DNA from: Brevibacillus porteri
Lineage (GTDB): Bacteria > Bacillota > Bacilli > Brevibacillales > Brevibacillaceae
Direction of reading: 5' to 3'
Length of the DNA: 64,000 nucleotides
Assembly (NCBI RefSeq): GCF_003013475.1
Contig: NZ_PXZO01000052.1
Location: 62,001-126,000, forward strand
Shown: positions 59,732 to 64,000 of the stretch, piece after piece
Numbering within the stretch: position 1 is the first letter of the stretch
How the letters are laid out: each line of letters begins with the position of its first letter
Notes under the pieces: model-generated
What the model was told of the DNA's origin: nothing
Seen by the model: the letters and a program-made list of their open reading frames with translations, nothing else
Database searches by the model: none
Made by a program: the position numbers and the translations under genes

Positions 59732-60523
59732 TTATTTCAAGCCAGCCATGTATTCAGCTAGCTTTGCGATTTCTGCATCATCTTTGATCATACCGCCTGG
59801 CATTGCGCCTTTACCGTTCTTGATGACATCAGTAATCTTGGCTGCATCCAAAGTTGCACCGATTTTTTGGAGGTTTGGACCCATGCCGCCCTCCATGTTT
59901 TTACCATGGCATCCCATACAGCTTGTTTGCGCTTTCCAAAGCGCATCTGCTTTAAAGCTGGTGTCAGCCGGAGCAGGTGCTGTTGCACTAGATCCCTCTT
60001 TGCCACCAGTTCCTTTACCTTTATCTGGGTGAGCCAGATGATATTCATGGTTTGCCGCCCAAGTCAGGTAGAAAATACCAACGAGTGCCGTCAGCATCAA
60101 GCCTGTAGCAACTGGACGTTTGCTAGGACGACGCTCTTTGCTGGTATCCAGCCAAGGCGCCAGCATCAGTGCACCAAATGCGATACCTGGAATAACAACG
60201 ATTCCAAGAACGACCCAATCCCCTGCAGCCCATGGATATTTCAGCAATTGATACAGGAACAAGAAGTACCAGTCTGGCAACGGAATGAATGAAGTATCAT
60301 TCGGGTTTGCTTTGTCTGTCAACGGCGACGGATGTGAAACCGTCAACACGAGGAAGCCAACTAAACAAACGGCTGCCACCATCCACTCTTTCAACAGGAA
60401 GTTTGGCCAAAACGGCTCGTTTTTACCTGGAAAGTCGGAGTAGGATGGAGAAATGTTTGGGATACGCTTCGCCGATACTCGGGAATCTCCGACGAAGGTA
60501 GCATCTTTATCTTGTTTTGCCAT
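59732..60523 (-). CDS. qcrC: Menaquinol:cytochrome c reductase, cytochrome b/c subunit
   Basis: 263 residues fusing a cytochrome b C-terminal half (subunit IV type) to a cytochrome c. Quinol-site motif PDWY at residues 83-86, three membrane segments (about 48-65, 98-122 and 135-155), then a Gly/Ala-rich linker and the haem c site CMGCH at 202-206, with a distal methionine expected at about 245 (MPGGM). This fusion is the known Bacillus type. Third gene of qcrABC. Confidence 0.95.
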   Translation of the reverse strand: MAKQDKDATFVGDSRVSAKRIPNISPSYSDFPGKNEPFWPNFLLKEWMVAAVCLVGFLVLTVSHPSPLTDKANPNDTSFIPLPDWYFLFLYQLLKYPWAAGDWVVLGIVVIPGIAFGALMLAPWLDTSKERRPSKRPVATGLMLTALVGIFYLTWAANHEYHLAHPDKGKGTGGKEGSSATAPAPADTSFKADALWKAQTSCMGCHGKNMEGGMGPNLQKIGATLDAAKITDVIKNGKGAMPGGMIKDDAEIAKLAEYMAGLK

Positions 60524-60551
60524 GCTATTTCCTCCTTTTTTCGAAGACCGA

Positions 60552-61223
60552 TTATAGTGGACCCGAGATACCTTGCGAACGGATCATAACAAAGTGAGCT
60601 CCCAACAGTCCAAGCAGTGCCCCTGGCAGGAAGAACACGTGAATCGCGAAGAAGCGAGTAAGCGTTTGCGCACCTAGAATGTCTCCACCGGTGAGCAATG
60701 TTTTCACATACGGACCGATAAATGGTACCGAGTCTGCGATCTGCACACCTACTTTGGTCGCAAAGTATGCGGTGTTATCCCAAGGCAACAGGTAACCTGT
60801 GAAACCGAGGCCCAGCATAACGAAGAAAATCAGTACGCCGACTACCCAGTTCAATTCACGAGGCTTTTTGTATGCACCTGTAAAGAATACACGCAAAGTA
60901 TGTAGGAACATCATCACGATTACCAAGCTCGCGCCCCAGTGATGCATACCGCGTACGATTACCCCGAACGCTACTTCGTTCTGCAGGTACTTAACGGATT
61001 CGTAAGCATTGATAACGTCTGGTACATAGTACATCGTCAAGAACATACCAGACAAGATTTGAATAACGGTAATAAAGAACGTAAGTCCACCAAAGCAGTA
61101 AACAAAAGCTGAAAAATGATGTGCCGGGTTCACGTGCTCAGGTACTTCGTGGTCAGCCAAGTCACGCCACATCGGAGTGATGTTTAAGCGCTCGTCGACC
61201 CAATCATACATTTTTTGCATCAT
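60552..61223 (-). CDS. qcrB: Menaquinol:cytochrome c reductase, cytochrome b6 subunit
   Basis: 223-residue cytochrome b6. Four membrane segments; the haem-b ligands include His94 (in GMHHWGAS) and His108 (MMFLHTL), with two more in the third/fourth helices. Cys43 in VYCFGG matches the cysteine that carries the extra haem c in Bacillus QcrB. The quinone-binding PWDN-type loop LLPWDNTAYF is present. ATG at 61223, one base after the qcrA stop, so translation is probably coupled. Confidence 0.95.
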   Translation of the reverse strand: MMQKMYDWVDERLNITPMWRDLADHEVPEHVNPAHHFSAFVYCFGGLTFFITVIQILSGMFLTMYYVPDVINAYESVKYLQNEVAFGVIVRGMHHWGASLVIVMMFLHTLRVFFTGAYKKPRELNWVVGVLIFFVMLGLGFTGYLLPWDNTAYFATKVGVQIADSVPFIGPYVKTLLTGGDILGAQTLTRFFAIHVFFLPGALLGLLGAHFVMIRSQGISGPL

Positions 61224-61224
61224 T

Positions 61225-61743
61225 TTAGCCGTTCACCCCCGGACGAGGATTTGCTTTTACTTTACCTAAATACAATTTTCCATCTTTGACTTCTGTCTCA
61301 TACTCATCAAGAGAGGCCGTCGGTGGCGTTCCCAAAATGTGCTCGCCATTGATCGAATAACGACCCATGTGGCAAGGACAGAAGTACTCATTTGGTTGTC
61401 CAGGGCCTGTTCCCCAGCTAACCGTACACCCTAAGTGCTTACAGATCGGGGACAGAGCAAGAATCTCACCCTTGTCGTTCTTGGTAACCCATGCAGTAAG
61501 TGTAGATTCTGATTCATACCAACCGTCCTTGGTATGGACCTTGAATTCTACGCGTTTTGGCACGGCACTAAACTCATCCGGACTGCCGACAGCTACTTTA
61601 TCTCCACCTGCATGTCCTTGCAGAAGGGGGTCTACCGCAAAGCGAATCATTGGGGTGATCATTCCCGCAGCAAGGAATCCGCCAGTTCCCATCAGGGCGT
61701 AGTTCAAAAATGTACGCCTGGAAATTTCGCGTTTGTCTCCCAT
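61225..61743 (-). CDS. qcrA: Menaquinol:cytochrome c reductase, Rieske iron-sulfur subunit
   Basis: 172 residues. A twin-arginine signal-anchor (SRRTFLN at 8-14) then the Rieske domain. The [2Fe-2S] ligands are Cys101/His103 (CKHLGC) and Cys122/His125 (CPCHMG), with Cys106 and Cys124 forming the disulfide. ATG at 61743 behind AGGAGGG. First gene of the operon; promoter identified upstream. Confidence 0.96.
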   Translation of the reverse strand: MGDKREISRRTFLNYALMGTGGFLAAGMITPMIRFAVDPLLQGHAGGDKVAVGSPDEFSAVPKRVEFKVHTKDGWYESESTLTAWVTKNDKGEILALSPICKHLGCTVSWGTGPGQPNEYFCPCHMGRYSINGEHILGTPPTASLDEYETEVKDGKLYLGKVKANPRPGVNG

Positions 61744-61817
61744 ATCTTTTTTCCCTCCTTATCCTGTAAAATAGCGCTACGATGGCATTTTCATACATAT
61801 ACACTAGGTCAATCCCA

Positions 61818-61846
61818 ATCATAGCTAACGCCTATAAAGATGTCAA
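61818..61846 (-). promoter_or_regulatory. Sigma-A promoter of qcrABC
   Basis: TTGACA-N17-TATGAT on the minus strand: full-consensus -35 and 5/6 -10 with ideal spacing, about 75-100 bases upstream of qcrA. Confidence 0.85.
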
Positions 61847-61848
61847 GA

Positions 61849-61863
61849 ATGTCCAGTGGACAT
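61849..61863. promoter_or_regulatory. Palindrome adjoining the qcr promoter
   Basis: ATGTCC-ACT-GGACAT on the minus strand, a perfect inverted repeat with 3-base centre, ending two bases upstream of the -35. Placed where an activator or repressor would bind. Confidence 0.45.
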
Positions 61864-61996
61864 GTCTTTACCCAAACGATGTGTGACAGGATATTGTTGC
61901 CAGATTGTCAAATTTATGACCTTGCCCCACCCATTTTTCTGTAGTATTACCGGAAAACGCTTTCTCTATTGCGTCTCTATTTTTTAGTCAAAACGA

Positions 61997-62419
61997 TTAT
62001 CCTCGCCCGGTTTGCCACAACTTGATGACCTCTTTGTATAGCACATCCACGGTCACTTCGAAACGCAAAGAAGATTCCAGGTCTTCATCCCCTACCAATA
62101 AAGTCAACACGCCTTCTTCCGTTCGTTCCTTTAATTGAATCTGTTCTCCCCGAAAATGAAGCAGTACTTTATAGGGGAATGCCGCCGGTGTTCGTTGTTC
62201 CAGCTGCTCTTCTCCTATTTGATAGCTTAACGGAAATAGCAATACGCGTCCCTTCAGTCGCTGCTCAATCCCCGCCGCTACATTCAATAAGTAGTTCATG
62301 CGTACAACATGCTCTTCTACTTTTCTGTCCGAGTTGTACAAATAAAGAGGGAGCAGCGCGGTATCCACAAAGGACCGCAACTCCTCCCAGTTTTCAAAAT
62401 CGTTCAAGTTCCACTGCAT
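61997..62419 (-). CDS. DUF2487 protein (YpiF-like)
   Basis: 140-residue soluble protein. Begins MQWNLNDFENWEELRSFVDT and continues with a conserved LFPLSYQIGEE region; these match B. subtilis YpiF (DUF2487), located in the same place just before qcrA. No catalytic residue can be assigned. A 250-base region holding the qcr promoter separates it from qcrA. Confidence 0.82.
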   Translation of the reverse strand: MQWNLNDFENWEELRSFVDTALLPLYLYNSDRKVEEHVVRMNYLLNVAAGIEQRLKGRVLLFPLSYQIGEEQLEQRTPAAFPYKVLLHFRGEQIQLKERTEEGVLTLLVGDEDLESSLRFEVTVDVLYKEVIKLWQTGRG

Positions 62420-62508
62420 AGAGCTGTCTCCTCATTTCCTTGTTCATTTCTGGAAACTAGCGTACCATGAATGGTTGGAGACTCGCAATAACGCATACGA
62501 TTATGTAT

Positions 62509-62724
62509 TTAGGCTTGCTCATAAGCCATGATCTCTTTTAATTCGTCTGTTAAGCGCAAAAACAACTCTTTGTTCTTCGATGCAAGTGCCTCATCAATCT
62601 CCTGGATTAGCGTGCGCTTGCGATATTGACGCATTTGCTCATCGATCACCATTTCAGATAGCAAACCAGAAACCATTTGATTGTTCGTTCCGTACGCGTT
62701 GGAATAGAAATTCGGCCACTCCAT
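62509..62724 (-). CDS. Small IDEAL-domain protein
   Basis: 71 residues (73 if the upstream ATG at 62730 is used; I prefer 62724 because GAGG precedes it by about eight bases). From residue 35 the sequence LIQEIDEALASKNKELF fits the IDEAL domain found at the C terminus of YpiB and ComK-regulator-like proteins. In B. subtilis this domain is fused to a UPF0302 part; here it stands alone. Ten bases after the neighbouring 372-residue gene, so probably co-transcribed. Confidence 0.72.
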   Translation of the reverse strand: MEWPNFYSNAYGTNNQMVSGLLSEMVIDEQMRQYRKRTLIQEIDEALASKNKELFLRLTDELKEIMAYEQA

Positions 62725-62733
62725 ACCCATCCC

Positions 62734-63852
62734 TCACTTCAATAAAATAGTCGTTTCGGTAAAACCATTGTATTTTCGAAGCCAAGTCTGGCTCGCATAC
62801 GTTGCGGTGTATAACCACTGCCCCTGTTCGTCTTGTCCGACGCGCAACAGTCCTAGATGCACCATCATTTTGCATACCCGATTCACCAAGATATCTGTAG
62901 GCGAATCGTAGTAAAACTCTTTCATCCAATGGAGTAGCGTGTCCATCAGCGATTGCTGACTTACCCATCCACCCGACGCGATCAACGGAATGAGCTGAAC
63001 CAGCATCGGCAAGTTCGGGACAGCCCGCTTGTACAGCCTCATCCAGAAGCGAATGACATCGTGGTACAGTTGATCGTTATACGGTTGCTCCAGTCGCTCC
63101 CTCCCCGCTTCCGTTACTGCTACCTTGCCGTCCACTTCTACAATCCATCGGTGATAGTAGCAGAAATCGTAGAGCAAGGAAAAACGGTCAGGGTATAAAT
63201 CAAAATGCAGCCCGTACCCAAAACGCCATTTTTGCGGCAAAAGCGGCTCTTCTTTTACATACAAAAATTGAAAAAGCTGCTGCTGATGACGCTTGTACAT
63301 GCCACCTTCTGCGGTTAGCGGTACTGGCTCCTGCTGGAGAAATTGTAAAAATTGCATGATATCATCGCAGAGTGCTGTTCCCTCATCCCTATAAGCTTGC
63401 GGACCAGGATGAAGCAATGCGTTTGAATCACGCCATTTTGTCAGCCACGCTTGCAAGTACGGCTCACGGATGTCCAGCGGAATTTGATACTGCCCTATGG
63501 TTTTACTTTTCGCCGGAAAAATCCATCCTCGCTTCATTGCTGCTGCGACAAACTTCCGTCCTTCCTCCTGCTTTTTTTCCTTTTCACACTCCAGTGCCAC
63601 CCCGGCTTTCGCCAATAAATCCTCAAGCGACATGACCGTACGCTTGTCCAGGAACAGTTGGAGCAAAAAATGGGTTTCTGCACTGCTCAGCTGCTCAACT
63701 TCTTGAGAGATTGTCAACCTGTGCCTCAAGCTAGACAACAGTGACGTAATCAATTCGTTTTTGGAATGAGGGTTGCATTCGCATCCGTAATGGTTGGCAA
63801 TCTGATGGAGCTGCCGGATATCGGTGTACACCAAGATCTCAGCCAAGTTCAT
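62734..63852 (-). CDS. Uncharacterised 372-residue protein with helicase-associated-like winged-helix features
   Basis: All-helical, soluble protein with a probable winged helix near the C terminus (DILVNRVCKMMVHLGLLRVG) and an early helix bundle. The overall pattern reminds me of the helicase-associated (XPB/Ssl2 N-terminal, Helicase_C_3) domain found as single proteins in Paenibacillaceae, but this is a resemblance only. No enzymatic motif. It precedes the IDEAL gene and may form an operon with it and YpiF. ATG at 63852. Confidence 0.6.
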   Translation of the reverse strand: MNLAEILVYTDIRQLHQIANHYGCECNPHSKNELITSLLSSLRHRLTISQEVEQLSSAETHFLLQLFLDKRTVMSLEDLLAKAGVALECEKEKKQEEGRKFVAAAMKRGWIFPAKSKTIGQYQIPLDIREPYLQAWLTKWRDSNALLHPGPQAYRDEGTALCDDIMQFLQFLQQEPVPLTAEGGMYKRHQQQLFQFLYVKEEPLLPQKWRFGYGLHFDLYPDRFSLLYDFCYYHRWIVEVDGKVAVTEAGRERLEQPYNDQLYHDVIRFWMRLYKRAVPNLPMLVQLIPLIASGGWVSQQSLMDTLLHWMKEFYYDSPTDILVNRVCKMMVHLGLLRVGQDEQGQWLYTATYASQTWLRKYNGFTETTILLK

Positions 63853-63914
63853 CTGTGCATCCCTTCTTTACGATGGCTTACTTGTCTCTCATTCTTGCCA
63901 AAATGCGGAAAAAT

Positions 63915-63946
63915 AAACAGGAAGCCACCGAAGTGACTTCCTGTTT
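63915..63946 (-). terminator. Terminator of the right-edge gene
   Basis: AAACAGGAAGTCAC-TTCG-GTGGCTTCCTGTTT with a UUCG tetraloop, followed by T-rich sequence on the minus strand. Confidence 0.85.
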
Positions 63947-63955
63947 GTCGATTTT

Positions 63956-64000
63956 TTATTGCTCCTCTTCGGATTCATGGTCCCACTGGTCGTGAAGCTG
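63956..64000 (-). CDS. C-terminal end of a gene cut by the right edge (possibly ypiA)
   Basis: The last 14 codons (QLHDQWDHESEEEQ) and TAA of a minus-strand gene, followed at once by a strong terminator. By Bacillus gene order this would be the TPR protein YpiA, but the visible acidic tail does not prove it. Confidence 0.45.
   Translation of the reverse strand, partial: QLHDQWDHESEEEQ

Noticed and set aside
1-64000. tRNA, rRNA, transposase or phage genes
   Set aside because: None seen. All long frames are chromosomal housekeeping or accessory genes with similar composition, and no terminal inverted repeats or integrase frames were found.

Overview
The window reads as chromosomal DNA of a spore-forming, low-to-middle GC Bacillota, most likely Brevibacillus or a close relative in the Paenibacillaceae. 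Evidence: Bacillus-type ribosome-binding sites, frequent GTG/TTG starts, spore genes (ypjB, a YheC/YheD protein, a spore-coat-like polysaccharide cluster), bacillithiol genes, a menaquinol:cytochrome c reductase of Bacillus type, and strong shared gene order with the Bacillus subtilis ypi-qcr-ypj-dapB-mgsA-bsh-cca-birA-pan-dinG-ypmB-asnS-dnaD region. I see no rRNA, tRNA, insertion sequence, prophage or CRISPR array.

Layout. 1-10.5 kb: mixed housekeeping genes (dut, tRNA uridine hydroxylase trhO, an amidase, D-serine dehydratase, Nudix, GNAT and VOC proteins, a YheC/YheD ATP-grasp protein, a pseudouridine synthase, a thioredoxin-like protein). 10.6-13.6 kb: a LysR regulator divergent from leuCD. 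13.7-23.2 kb: GNAT, acyl-CoA synthetase, phosphotransferase, YajQ, an SDR, and a two-gene RND efflux operon (permease plus lipoprotein adaptor). 23.5-25.3 kb: oligoendopeptidase F. 25.4-32.3 kb: a seven-gene minus-strand polysaccharide operon (UDP-glucose dehydrogenase, three glycosyltransferases of two families, epimerase, nucleotidyltransferase, coiled-coil protein) that resembles the B. subtilis ytc/cotSA spore-coat genes and has a sigma-K-like promoter in front of it. 32.4-63.9 kb: the conserved Bacillus block, almost all on the minus strand, running from a gene cut at the right edge down to dnaD.

Within that conserved block, the interval between ypmB and asnS, where B. subtilis has aspB, is occupied by three unusual genes. 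One is a short membrane protein translationally coupled to an FtsH-like AAA+ metalloprotease that has no extracytoplasmic domain; this pair is bounded by its own terminators. The other is a 948-residue protein made mainly of 55 consecutive ten-residue repeats, flanked by a hexapeptide-repeat region and a very acidic pentapeptide tail (WIAG-tail-like). These are the most novel parts of the window. Other notable points are a ComEC-like metallo-beta-lactamase-fold lipoprotein that has lost its metal ligands, a DnaQ-DinG fusion that keeps the four cysteines of the iron-sulfur site, a terminator-like hairpin in the panB leader, and two unlisted small plus-strand ORFs with strong ribosome-binding sites.

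How the genes work together: qcrABC supplies respiration; panBCD with birA and cca forms a cofactor/tRNA block; bshA and bshB1 make bacillithiol; dapB feeds lysine and peptidoglycan synthesis; the 25-32 kb operon probably builds a spore-surface glycan. Start codons were chosen from ribosome-binding sites where the longest frame was implausible, and this is stated per gene.
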